From assembly GCF_910594985.1 (NCBI RefSeq), contig NZ_CAJVCE010000042.1, positions 1 to 37,001 of the forward strand: 37,001 nt of DNA, written 5' to 3'. Below, one piece after another: positions 8,285 to 15,801 of the stretch. A program made the position numbers and the translations under genes. The notes beneath the pieces are model-generated. The model was given only the letters and a program-made list of their open reading frames with translations, was not told the DNA's origin and searched no databases. Numbering within the stretch: position 1 is the stretch's first letter; each line of letters opens with the position of its first letter. This stretch comes from Paenibacillus allorhizosphaerae. GTDB lineage: Bacteria; Bacillota; Bacilli; Paenibacillales; NBRC-103111.

Positions 8285-9583
8285 ATGCTGTATGCCAGTA
8301 AACTTCAAGGCGTTTATGTTACTCCTGAACATCGCCCTGGTCCAGCAGGCATCAACCGATGGATTTGGGACAATAAGGTGGTGGCTGAGATTAGATCTAG
8401 ACATTTACGAGAGTACTTGGCCCCATCTGTTCAATATGCTACATCTACTTTTTATAATAAGTATGCCTCTGTCATGAACCTAATCCGTCATATAGCCAAG
8501 ATGCACCAGATTCATCCAATGCAAGTTACGGATGAACTCCTTCTTGATCCGGATATCCATAACCGCCTCCTTCAGCGGACATTACGCCCCTCTGTGAATC
8601 AAAATCTCGTTCAATATTTAAAAGACCTACAGATTATGGAGCCAACAACAAGTGTACCTTCCACACGTTCAGTGATCGAAGTTCATCCGAAACTGCAGCA
8701 GTATCAACTACACCTGCAGCAAAAGGGTTATTCTCATGAATACATCAGGCATTGCATTGCCAACGTTCGCGAGCTGCTCACATGGCTCTGTGGAAATATT
8801 CGTGAATTTGAAGGGCAGTCCCCTCAAACAATCGCTATATTTCAGATTACAAATGAACACTTGCTCGCCTTCCGATCATATAAACACAAACAAGTAAAGG
8901 CTGGTATCTATAGTCCCATTACTTTTTGTCATCGGATTTCAGCGATTCGATCTTTTTTTTATTACTTGCAGAAACAGTTCGGACACACCCCTCCGCTTCG
9001 GCGTTTTCGAGCTATCAAAGCCCCCCGTTACAAAGCGAGGGAAATACCCCCTGATGAGCAAATCGAGCACTTCTTTCAGGCGGTGGATCTATATGCAGAG
9101 GACCCGGTTCGTGAACAGATTGGATATCGGCTTCTATTAGAGCTCGGGCTACGCTTATCTGAAGCCGCCAAGGTGACTTGGGGGGATATCAATTTGGGGG
9201 TTCGTACGATTATGATCCACAGTAAAGGAAAACGGAGTCATACTCTCCCGCTCGTGGGTAGACTGTACGATTGTTTACTTCAAGCCGGAAACGGGCAGTC
9301 ACGTCATGAGCTAGTCCTAGGAAAAAGCCCCGCTTCGATTGCTAATCAGCTCTACCGAAAGTTTAAATGGTACTCCTTGATTGCCGGCTGGCCCTTTCCA
9401 GGTGGAGTCCACTTTTTCCGTCACATCTTTATTACACGACTTGCTGGAAGGAGCATTCTTCCACAAACCCTTAAGGATTTGGCTCGAGTAGCAAAACTGG
9501 ATACGGTCAGTTTATATATGCATTTGGGTCAACAAAACCAATATTTAACGAACCAAATCAATTTACTTAAATACGACAAATAG
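8285..9583 (+). CDS. Tyrosine recombinase 1 of a three-recombinase operon
   Basis: The open frame runs from 8051, but 8051-8190 is antisense to the HTH of the neighbouring regulator. Protein-like sequence starts at about 8197 (AEKILDFSGIFPPVSDD). ATG 8285 with AAGGTGG 5 nt upstream is the best usable start; the original start may have been lost. The C-terminal catalytic domain shows Arg in LELGLRLSEAAK, Lys in HSKGKRSHTLP, HxxR as HFFRHIF and Tyr in SLYMHLG. The second catalytic His, usually in LGH, is replaced (ARVAKLDTVS), so activity may be altered or depend on its partners. It ends 13 nt before recombinase 2, in an operon typical of recombinase-in-trio (RIT) elements. Confidence 0.8.
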   Translation: MLYASKLQGVYVTPEHRPGPAGINRWIWDNKVVAEIRSRHLREYLAPSVQYATSTFYNKYASVMNLIRHIAKMHQIHPMQVTDELLLDPDIHNRLLQRTLRPSVNQNLVQYLKDLQIMEPTTSVPSTRSVIEVHPKLQQYQLHLQQKGYSHEYIRHCIANVRELLTWLCGNIREFEGQSPQTIAIFQITNEHLLAFRSYKHKQVKAGIYSPITFCHRISAIRSFFYYLQKQFGHTPPLRRFRAIKAPRYKAREIPPDEQIEHFFQAVDLYAEDPVREQIGYRLLLELGLRLSEAAKVTWGDINLGVRTIMIHSKGKRSHTLPLVGRLYDCLLQAGNGQSRHELVLGKSPASIANQLYRKFKWYSLIAGWPFPGGVHFFRHIFITRLAGRSILPQTLKDLARVAKLDTVSLYMHLGQQNQYLTNQINLLKYDK

Positions 9584-9596
9584 GGGGGATTATACA

Positions 9597-10703
9597 ATGC
9601 CTATTTTTGATGATGCCGTACAAAGCCAGGTCACCCTAGAAAAGGGGCTCGCTGAACTTGTTGAACAATTTGGTCCCTTTGCGTTTCAAGAAGTGCTACA
9701 TAAACAGCATATTATCCCTCCTAGCTCCATTCTTGAGCAGGATAAACAACTTGCCCATGTGCTTATGGAAGATGCCGTAGCACACTACTTTTGCAGCGAC
9801 GCTTTTCAGAGTCTACAGACCTCCTCTCAACAAGCGTACCGCTACGAAATGGACATGTTTATACGGTACGGCCACCAACATAAGGGTCCCAACCCTTCCA
9901 TCAAGGATGTTTCATCTGCAATCTTCTTAATGGAATATTTAGCGCCCGTCAAGAAATTAAATACCCGAAATAAAAAAGCAGCATTTTTAAAAAGCTTTCT
10001 TTCTGAAACGTATGAACACTTTTGGAACAGTAATATCGAAAAATTAAAACGAACGCTTTCCAATAAAGTCGAGCAAAATCGTGAGCCTCGAGCATTTACA
10101 AAGGAGCAGTTGGACGAACTCCTATGCCTCGCTCGGTTAGGACGGGAAGCTCATCGCAATTTCACAATTTTATGGTCATTTTTAGGATCTGGGATCCGGT
10201 TAACTGAATTATGTGGCCTACAAGTAGGTGATCTTAATTCCACTCGCCAAGAAATTATGGTTCGCGGAAAAGGAAAAAAAGGCTATAAACAACCAAGCAA
10301 GATGACAAGATCATCCTTTGACACGTTATCTTCGTATGTAAAATTCCGTTACGGTGGGATTGAACATGTACCTGACTACAGTGAACGATATATCTTCTCC
10401 GATGACAAGGGACTAACCCCCCTTCATGAAAGTACGGTACAAAAGATGTTTGCGGCGTTAATCGCTGAAGCAACAACGATTCCCACGAGCGATAAAAAAC
10501 CTTATCAGCTGTCGGTACATTCGCTTCGGCATTCGTTTGCCCTGTATTTGCTTGAGTCTGGCGTTAATATCTATACCATCAAAGAACTTATGCGGCATGC
10601 TTGGTTAAGTTCAACCGAAGTGTATTTGAAGCTTTTTGACAGTATGTTGTTGTCTGCCATTGACAAACATCCCCTCGCCCAAATTAAAGTTGTTGACCTG
10701 TAA
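9597..10703 (+). CDS. Tyrosine recombinase 2 of the trio
   Basis: 368 aa. The catalytic residues are complete: Arg in LGSGIRLTELCG, Lys in VRGKGKKGYKQP, HxxR in HSLRHSFALY, His in MRHAWLSS and Tyr in STEVYLKLF. The N-terminal about 170 residues form a SAM-like core-binding domain. A G-rich SD (AGGGGGG) precedes ATG 9597. It is packed 13 nt after recombinase 1 and 18 nt before recombinase 3, so the three are co-transcribed. In known RIT elements all three proteins are thought to act together in moving the element. Confidence 0.88.
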   Translation: MPIFDDAVQSQVTLEKGLAELVEQFGPFAFQEVLHKQHIIPPSSILEQDKQLAHVLMEDAVAHYFCSDAFQSLQTSSQQAYRYEMDMFIRYGHQHKGPNPSIKDVSSAIFLMEYLAPVKKLNTRNKKAAFLKSFLSETYEHFWNSNIEKLKRTLSNKVEQNREPRAFTKEQLDELLCLARLGREAHRNFTILWSFLGSGIRLTELCGLQVGDLNSTRQEIMVRGKGKKGYKQPSKMTRSSFDTLSSYVKFRYGGIEHVPDYSERYIFSDDKGLTPLHESTVQKMFAALIAEATTIPTSDKKPYQLSVHSLRHSFALYLLESGVNIYTIKELMRHAWLSSTEVYLKLFDSMLLSAIDKHPLAQIKVVDL

Positions 10704-10721
10704 AAACTAGGAGGAGCATGC

Positions 10722-11669
10722 ATGAAAGGTTTTCTGCTTCAGTCTCAATATGTTCAATTTTGGAGTACCCACTTTTCGTTAAGTAATAGTACCAAGCGAA
10801 AGTACGTTAATGCGCTCGGACGGTTTGAGGCTTTCCTTTTACAGGAAGGCTTTCAGGGGGAACTACATTTTGACCGGTTTCATGCGAGCCGCGACCATTC
10901 TGACCGATCCCTTCCGATAAAACGATCGGTCATTGATCGTTTTTTCCAATATTTATCAAATCAAGAGCGAATGACCGAAAGCTTGTTGTCTGCCACCATA
11001 ACAGGGTTAAAACATTTTTTCGGGTTCCTCTTTGATATGGATCTGATCTCGGTTAACCCAATGCTTGGTATTCCTACTCCTAAATATGAAAAAACCGTTC
11101 AAAATACAGCTTTATCGATGGAAGAGTGTAAACTGTTACTTAGAGCTGCGATTAAACGTGACCCCTTTTACAGACAGGAGTTCGTCTTGATCTGGTTTAT
11201 GATCCTTACAGGTCTTCGCATTTCGGAGGTTCGATGTCTTCGTCGTTCTAAGTTAAATCTGGACACCAGAATTGTATATGTTAGCGAAGGTTATAAGACA
11301 ACTACTCGTCCTGTTGCTATTTCGGAAGATTTGGCAAACGAGATCGCGCGTTACATTGATCATCCCCACTATCAGAATGGGGCGAACCAGGGTGATGAGT
11401 TTCTATTTCATGATAATGGGGAGCAGTTTCCCTATAAGAAAGTAGCAAAAATATTAAAAAAATGTTCTAAAGAGGCGGGGTTGACCCGAATCGTACGACC
11501 ACATGACCTTCGAAGGACGACGGGATATCTCATGCAAATTGGGGGTTCTAATCCCATTGATATTCAACGCCAACTAGGGCATAAAGACTTAGCAACAACC
11601 TTACTTTATGTTCCCCCGCTTATCGATCTGGCTAAGATTCTTGAAGTAATCACACCTAGTCGTGAATAA
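10722..11669 (+). CDS. Tyrosine recombinase 3 of the trio
   Basis: 315 aa. The catalytic set is present: Arg in LTGLRISEVRCL, Lys in EGYKTTTRPV, HxxR in RPHDLRRTTGYL, His in QLGHKDLATT and nucleophile Tyr in LLYVPPL. AGGAGG precedes the start. An ATG four bases upstream is out of frame. It is the last gene of the recombinase operon and is convergent with the DUF6884-like gene, sharing a short intergenic hairpin. Confidence 0.88.
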   Translation: MKGFLLQSQYVQFWSTHFSLSNSTKRKYVNALGRFEAFLLQEGFQGELHFDRFHASRDHSDRSLPIKRSVIDRFFQYLSNQERMTESLLSATITGLKHFFGFLFDMDLISVNPMLGIPTPKYEKTVQNTALSMEECKLLLRAAIKRDPFYRQEFVLIWFMILTGLRISEVRCLRRSKLNLDTRIVYVSEGYKTTTRPVAISEDLANEIARYIDHPHYQNGANQGDEFLFHDNGEQFPYKKVAKILKKCSKEAGLTRIVRPHDLRRTTGYLMQIGGSNPIDIQRQLGHKDLATTLLYVPPLIDLAKILEVITPSRE

Positions 11670-11690
11670 AAGGCTGGTAATAAGCCAGCC
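11665..11690 (-). terminator. Terminator of the GIY-YIG/DUF6884 operon
   Basis: On the minus strand GGCTGG-CTTATTA-CCAGCC is followed by TTTTATT, directly after the DUF6884-like gene stop. It may also halt readthrough from the convergent recombinase operon, although that strand lacks a U-run. Confidence 0.6.
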
Positions 11691-11693
11691 CCC

Positions 11694-12122
11694 CTATAAT
11701 ACTTGAGAGGTCTGTCTAGATAGATATTGTAACTGTTCTCCTATACCAAGCCCTTCTAGCGAAATGGCAAACGATATTTTATTCTCTCGTAACATGGGGA
11801 TAATAAACTCTCGATATTTCTGTCCAGCGTAAAAATCTACGGAAGAGGCCCCTAACTCTACTATTTGTTGTGCCGTATTCATCGCCCAGGTCTTACGCTC
11901 AGCTACTTTCATATTGTTTAGCGTCACGTCATACGGTTCAATAAGTTGATCTTTAGAAAGAAGACCATATTTAGCCGACAATATGTACCACTCTGAATAA
12001 TCTTGTTTTTCCACAAACGTAACGACTTTAGAAAACAATGCAGATCTCCAGTACATCTGACGAGCGGTACAAGGAAACGCTTCTTTGAGCTTGGTGCAAC
12101 TAATAAGTGCAATTTTCCCCAT
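11694..12122 (-). CDS. DUF6884-like (YaaA-related) protein
   Basis: 142 aa beginning MGKIALISCTKLKEAFPCTA, with WYILSAKYGLLSKDQLIEPY in the middle. The pattern (L-x-S-C-x-K near the N-terminus, then S-A-K-Y-G-L-L) matches the DUF6884 family, small proteins related to the YaaA/DUF328 fold and often found on phages and in defence islands. Biochemistry is unknown. The YaaA fold has been linked to DNA binding and oxidative damage and occurs near 7-deazaguanine DNA-modification genes, so a nucleic-acid role is only suggestive. It is encoded 2 nt after the GIY-YIG-like gene, last in a three-gene operon. Confidence 0.6.
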   Translation of the reverse strand: MGKIALISCTKLKEAFPCTARQMYWRSALFSKVVTFVEKQDYSEWYILSAKYGLLSKDQLIEPYDVTLNNMKVAERKTWAMNTAQQIVELGASSVDFYAGQKYREFIIPMLRENKISFAISLEGLGIGEQLQYLSRQTSQVL

Positions 12123-12124
12123 CT

Positions 12125-12754
12125 TTAAATTCCATCCTTGTTGAGAAGAGTTTCGCCAAACTGAGCTGAAGCGATAGCGATTATTTCTTTTTCAACCGCT
12201 GGCAATGAACAAGGTAAACCAGACAACCCAAGCTGCCCCTCAAACCAAGGAGTGATATAGAAACAAATGGGGCTCTTTAAAATCGGCGGATCATACGATT
12301 GAAACAGTGCCTCAGCCCAACGTTTATATTTTTGTTGCGGCTTCTGGTAACCCCCAAAACCAAAAAGAGCCTGGCTCAAATCACCTATATGATAGGCGAG
12401 CCCATCTCCCCATCTGGCGAACATGTGCTGGTTGCGTCGGATGTTGCGGATATTGGCACTGATGTCGTGCTTGATGCCTTTTTTATCCGCCTTGCCGATG
12501 TATAAGGGAATGATGTCAGCGCCCTTTTCTCTCCCCATGACATAAATGATTCCTTCCCATTGAGGATCGGAGAGATTAGATTCTATAGTTTCAATCACTG
12601 CGTTTTCCATCAATTTTGACCGTTTAAGCAGACGCCGCTCTTTATCCTTCACTGTCTTAATTTTGGTCTCAACTTGGAGTCCGTCAATGGTTTCAAATAA
12701 CGGTGTAAGTGAATGCCCTGAGTTAGAACGAAACCATGATGTAAGATCAATCAT
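12125..12754 (-). CDS. GIY-YIG-like protein A
   Basis: 209 aa. The segment GIIYVMGREKGADIIPLYIG (about residues 68-87) fits the GIY-(10-14)-YIG signature of the GIY-YIG nuclease fold, followed by a K/R-rich stretch (KADKKG...NIRNIRRNQHMFARWG). The C-terminal LPAVEKEIIAIASAQFGETL resembles the end of the neighbouring 158-aa protein, so the two are likely paralogues. The expected catalytic Arg and Glu cannot be assigned confidently; a Glu in AVEKE is a candidate. Its start overlaps the upstream stop (ATGA). Probably a nuclease or nucleic-acid-binding partner in an accessory system. Confidence 0.6.
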   Translation of the reverse strand: MIDLTSWFRSNSGHSLTPLFETIDGLQVETKIKTVKDKERRLLKRSKLMENAVIETIESNLSDPQWEGIIYVMGREKGADIIPLYIGKADKKGIKHDISANIRNIRRNQHMFARWGDGLAYHIGDLSQALFGFGGYQKPQQKYKRWAEALFQSYDPPILKSPICFYITPWFEGQLGLSGLPCSLPAVEKEIIAIASAQFGETLLNKDGI

Positions 12755-13227
12755 CTACGATTCCCCTCATGATTCAATAAAAAATCAGGATATGCATCAG
12801 AAGCTAAACTGACCAGCTGGTACTCCACGGAGCCAATTGTGCAAGGAAATGAAGGTATAGGTGGCGCTGTAATTTCACGATCCAAAATTATAATTAATTC
12901 AAGAGTCTGCTTTAGACAATCACTTGAATCAAGTAATAGGTGCCTCCATCTTTTATAGAGTGCTTTCCCTTTCTTTAAACCATCTAAATGCGACTTCCAC
13001 CGGCTAACGGGAGAATTACTACGTCCGATATAGATGGGGATGAACCCATCATTTGTTTTCATACGCAACACGTATATAGAGTCAGAAAAACTTTGATGTT
13101 CCAGGAGTTTCTCCATATCCTCAATCACAAACTTGTTTTCAAGCAATGTACCTAAAGGTGGAAATTGAACCGTTCTAAGATGATATAGAGTGAGCCATTG
13201 ATCAATCATTTCTTTTTTAGTTTGCAT
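12751..13227 (-). CDS. GIY-YIG-like protein B
   Basis: 158 aa. SIYVLRMKTNDGFIPIYIG (about residues 50-68) followed by RSNSPVSRWKSHLDGLKKG fits the GIY-YIG signature with the downstream Arg helix. The C-terminal GSVEYQLVSLASDAYPDFLL contains a Glu where GIY-YIG nucleases place the metal ligand. It is shorter than its neighbour (209 aa) but similarly organised. Start ATG 13227 has AGGAGA at 9-nt spacing. It is the first clear gene of the operon with the 209-aa paralogue and the DUF6884-like protein. Confidence 0.6.
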   Translation of the reverse strand: MQTKKEMIDQWLTLYHLRTVQFPPLGTLLENKFVIEDMEKLLEHQSFSDSIYVLRMKTNDGFIPIYIGRSNSPVSRWKSHLDGLKKGKALYKRWRHLLLDSSDCLKQTLELIIILDREITAPPIPSFPCTIGSVEYQLVSLASDAYPDFLLNHEGNRR

Positions 13228-13241
13228 TTGGATACTATCTC

Positions 13242-13409
13242 CTATTTTTCGCCGCGCCGTTCAAAATGAACATGCAATCGATATAAGCAAATTTCCTTAG
13301 TCCATGCATGCAGCACTTCTAGGTCCTCAGGCAAAACATCAAGATTGAGCTCAAATAGATCGTCATGAAATGAAATAAGTCCTTTGGAGCTCCCACTCCA
13401 CTTGGTCAT
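13242..13409 (-). other. Short open frame, probably remnant C-terminus
   Basis: 55 codons from ATG 13409 to TAG. The peptide (DDLFELNLDVLPEDLEVLHA, then HVHFERRGEK) looks protein-like, but the start has no ribosome-binding site. The frame overlaps the PLD-domain remnant in another frame, so it is more likely the tail of a gene lost in the deletion just upstream than an independent gene. Confidence 0.3.
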
Positions 13410-13635
13410 CGGCCTGCTCATTCAGAGAAACCGTACACTCGTCATAAAAGTAATTCATAAACTTGTCCAACGCCACTTGGAATGTATAGGGCTCGGCTTC
13501 GGCGTTCATTGCCAAATTCCACTCGACACCCATTCGAAACGCCGATTTGGATAAATTAGATGAACCCACAATGAGTAGCCCTTGGTACGTAGCTCGGCCA
13601 TGTACTCTGTTTCGTCTAGAATACGAGTGTTGCAC
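13363..13635 (-). pseudogene. PLD-domain fragment of a DEAD/DEAH helicase
   Basis: The frame carries YQGLLIVGSSNLSKSAFRMG and VEWNLAMNAEAEPYTFQVAL, characteristic of the phospholipase D-like domain at the N-terminus of a family of large superfamily 2 helicases. Only about 60 residues survive; both the start of the PLD domain and the helicase motor are absent. It is joined out of frame to a MazG-like fragment, so a deletion fused two neighbouring genes. Confidence 0.75.
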
Positions 13636-13700
13636 GATGCACCACGATTATTGATTATCTCAGGGATTCGGTCCCGGACGAGTTTATTATATGTTGGCAT
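13506..13700 (-). pseudogene. MazG-like NTP pyrophosphohydrolase, N-terminal fragment
   Basis: MPTYNKLVRDRIPEIINNRG followed by TRILDETEYMAEL is the typical start of phosphoribosyl-ATP pyrophosphohydrolase-like (MazG-like) proteins of about 100 aa that are often encoded next to PLD-type helicases. A good SD (AAGGAG, 8-nt spacing) precedes ATG 13700. After about residue 38 similarity stops at the deletion junction near 13590 and the frame runs on into antisensical sequence. Non-functional remnant. Confidence 0.75.
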
Positions 13701-13932
13701 GGGATTTGCTCCTTAGATTTTTTCGTTTCAAAAGTCCCCTTTGGTATACACGAAGTTCTGCTTCAACCTGGGCCTCATCCTCGTAATTCACGGAGAAAAC
13801 TTGAAGCCGCTTCTCTGGCAAGTCTTCCAAATGCCAGAACTCCAAACAACTTCCGCTAGGTTTAACAATCTCATTATGGTACGGGTACAAAAGAAAATTT
13901 CCGTTCACGCATTGCTCATACATCCTTTTCAT
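13687..13932 (-). CDS. Hypothetical protein
   Basis: About 81 aa from ATG 13932 (the frame can extend to TTG 13965, where it overlaps the upstream gene by 20 nt). Contains NFLLYPYHNEIVKPSGSCLE and an acidic EDEAQVEAELRVYQRGLL stretch. No recognisable family. The stop overlaps the start of the MazG fragment by 14 nt, indicating a former operon. No convincing SD, so the start is uncertain. Confidence 0.45.
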   Translation of the reverse strand: MKRMYEQCVNGNFLLYPYHNEIVKPSGSCLEFWHLEDLPEKRLQVFSVNYEDEAQVEAELRVYQRGLLKRKNLRSKSHANI

Positions 13933-13945
13933 TATTAATACTATG

Positions 13946-14842
13946 TTAATAAGCTTGAATACCAAACTTTAAAAGTTTTTTCGGCAAAATATCATCCAGA
14001 TTCTGAATATCCGCATCTTCAAGTTCGATCAACTTAAAACCATACTTATTATAAATATCTAACTTTACTTTTTTTCGTTCTACGTATTTTTCGTCGTTTT
14101 CCATTCCCCAATATTCGATATAAACCTTACCAACCGGCAAATAAAAATCGCAGTATACCTCCTCTTCAATAGGCAGCCTTCTTTCGTAAGCATGGACGAT
14201 CTCGGACATATAAAGCCAGTTATCGATGAGCATTTCCGCTCGGGAACGGACATAGTGTCCATCCGCGGTCCGATGCTTCGCCTCGAACTTATCACGAAAA
14301 CTTACTGGTGAGGAGGATTTGATCTCTGCCTCTTTTTCTTCACCATTACTTACTCCTTGAACACTTTGAATCGTTTCCAGCAGACGCTTATTTGTTAATA
14401 TACTTTCATTCCAACAAACATAAGGTATCCCAGTTCGTACATATTCAAATTGCTTACCGCCTAAACTCTCACCAAGCTTGGTTAATATCCAGCCCTTGAC
14501 ATCTTTTTGGATCATACCAAGCTCGGATAAAATCGGGTTCATTCTAAACTTCGAAATATTAAAATGCTTGCTTAAAGCGGTAGTATTGACTAGCTTGTCC
14601 TCTTCTTCATCTTCCAGAGCCAGTAGCAGTTCCTTGTTATCTTCATACCACGTGATATAGGTCCCATACTGGGGATGCGTTTTCATTACGCCCCCGGCTT
14701 CTTTTCCTAAATCCGTTAGAGTCCAATTATCATTCTCCCGATTAATCAGTCCCTTTTCTAAGAGCTTTTGAAATAATTCTTTTGCCGAGATTTTCAGTTC
14801 TTTGGCCAATACCGATGTAGATATGTATTTAGATGTAGACAT
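13946..14842 (-). CDS. Two winged-helix-like repeats plus PD-(D/E)XK-like nuclease domain
   Basis: 298 aa from ATG 14842 (AAGGA about 10 nt upstream); the frame is open to 14917 but without an SD there. Two similar N-terminal modules (about residues 5-50 and 80-130) each pair a short helix-turn-helix (STSVLAKELKISAKELFQKL; TALSKHFNISKFRMNPILSE) with a Trp-x-LT-xLGE/K-xGG wing. The C-terminal about 110 residues have HYVRSRAEMLIDNWL, then CDFYLPVGKVYIEYWG and FKLIELED: an E...D...E-x-x order typical of PD-(D/E)XK endonuclease folds (Vsr/DUF559-like). Suggests a DNA-binding, possibly DNA-cleaving protein. No neighbour clarifies its role. Confidence 0.6.
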   Translation of the reverse strand: MSTSKYISTSVLAKELKISAKELFQKLLEKGLINRENDNWTLTDLGKEAGGVMKTHPQYGTYITWYEDNKELLLALEDEEEDKLVNTTALSKHFNISKFRMNPILSELGMIQKDVKGWILTKLGESLGGKQFEYVRTGIPYVCWNESILTNKRLLETIQSVQGVSNGEEKEAEIKSSSPVSFRDKFEAKHRTADGHYVRSRAEMLIDNWLYMSEIVHAYERRLPIEEEVYCDFYLPVGKVYIEYWGMENDEKYVERKKVKLDIYNKYGFKLIELEDADIQNLDDILPKKLLKFGIQAY

Positions 14843-14871
14843 GAGGTTACATTCCTTCCTGTTAAACATAT

Positions 14872-14892
14872 GTGACTTTAGTACTAGGTCAC
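14872..14892. promoter_or_regulatory. Imperfect palindrome, operator-like
   Basis: GTGACTTTAGTACTAGGTCAC is a near-palindrome (outer GTGAC/GTCAC, inner TAGTACTA) about 30 nt upstream of the 14842 gene, overlapping a possible minus-strand promoter (ATTGAT, 16 nt, TATAGT). It could be an autoregulatory site for the winged-helix protein. From here to 15245 I see no further gene or clear signal. Confidence 0.3.
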
Positions 14893-15245
14893 TATATCGT
14901 AATATCGGTATTATCAATAACCAAATGTATATTAATTACAAATCAAAAAAAAGTCTTCTCGATCTGCTCGACATAAGAAGATTTAATAACATTTTCACTC
15001 CGTAATCTCAATCCCAAATACCCAATAAATAAACTACTTCCACACATCTATGGATCATGGTTCCACTTTCACCTTCGTTCAGCCTCCGAAGCCCGCGAAT
15101 TCCTGCAAATTAAATCGTCCGATTTCAGGCGAACAATACGATAATATTTCATAAGCCTGATTTCGCATTTACATTTACCCCCAAAGAGCACCATATGAAA
15201 TATTTACGATGATTATAGTACATTTTAACGTGCTACTTTTTTTAT

Positions 15246-15271
15246 GACTATAGTCCGTAGACCATCCGTCT
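15246..15271 (+). promoter_or_regulatory. C-box-like operator upstream of the XRE regulator
   Basis: GACTATAGTC (15246-15255) is a perfect palindrome with the GACT...AGTC half-sites typical of restriction-modification controller protein boxes. It is followed 3 bp later by a second inverted pair, AGAC-CATCC-GTCT (15259-15271). Two adjacent boxes about 40-60 nt before the regulator start is the usual layout for C-protein autoregulation. Confidence 0.55.
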
Positions 15272-15308
15272 CAAAAACACAAATAATGACCTCAAGGAGT
15301 TGGATCTA

Positions 15309-15557
15309 TTGAGCATCGAGGTCGTTTTTGGAAGGCATTTAAGAAAATTTAGAGAAGGAAAAGGGTTAAGTCAGGAAGAACTAGCCTTTCGCAGCAATCT
15401 TGATCGAACTTATATTAGTTTGCTTGAGCGTGGCAAGCGCCGTCCTACAATTAATACGATTTTTGCTTTAGCGAAGTCATTAGATGCCGCTCCATCGGAC
15501 ATGATAAAGATGGTCGAATTGGAATTGGCAACTGATATAACAGGAAGAGAACCTTAG
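15309..15557 (+). CDS. XRE-family regulator, probable RM controller (C) protein
   Basis: 82 aa from TTG 15309, which has AAGGAG 9 nt upstream. The TTG at 15300 abuts the SD and cannot be used. One HTH_3 domain: FGRHLRKFREGKGLSQEELA, then SNLDRTYISLLERGKRRPTI and ALAKSLDAAPSDMI. The size and single-domain makeup match C proteins, which delay restriction enzyme expression after entry into a new host by binding C-boxes. A C-box-like operator lies upstream and a NotI-family endonuclease gene lies 245 bp downstream on the same strand, supporting that role. Confidence 0.75.
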   Translation: MSIEVVFGRHLRKFREGKGLSQEELAFRSNLDRTYISLLERGKRRPTINTIFALAKSLDAAPSDMIKMVELELATDITGREP

Positions 15558-15801
15558 TAAAGAGGGGCGTTAAAAGAAGGAGAATTAAGCGCGGCAGATG
15601 TACAAATTAATCTGGGAAAGTTCTATATCTAATAAGGACTTTAGAAAAAGCCCAACCTCACGTGTTTTACTCTAGTAGTTTGCTCTCTTTGTTTGGACTT
15701 TGTTACTTGTTGAAACCAACAAAACGAGACGGATATATCGAGATCTAGAACTGTTAAAATGCCTCACTGAAACGATTATATCATAGAAGAGGGGATACAA
15801 T

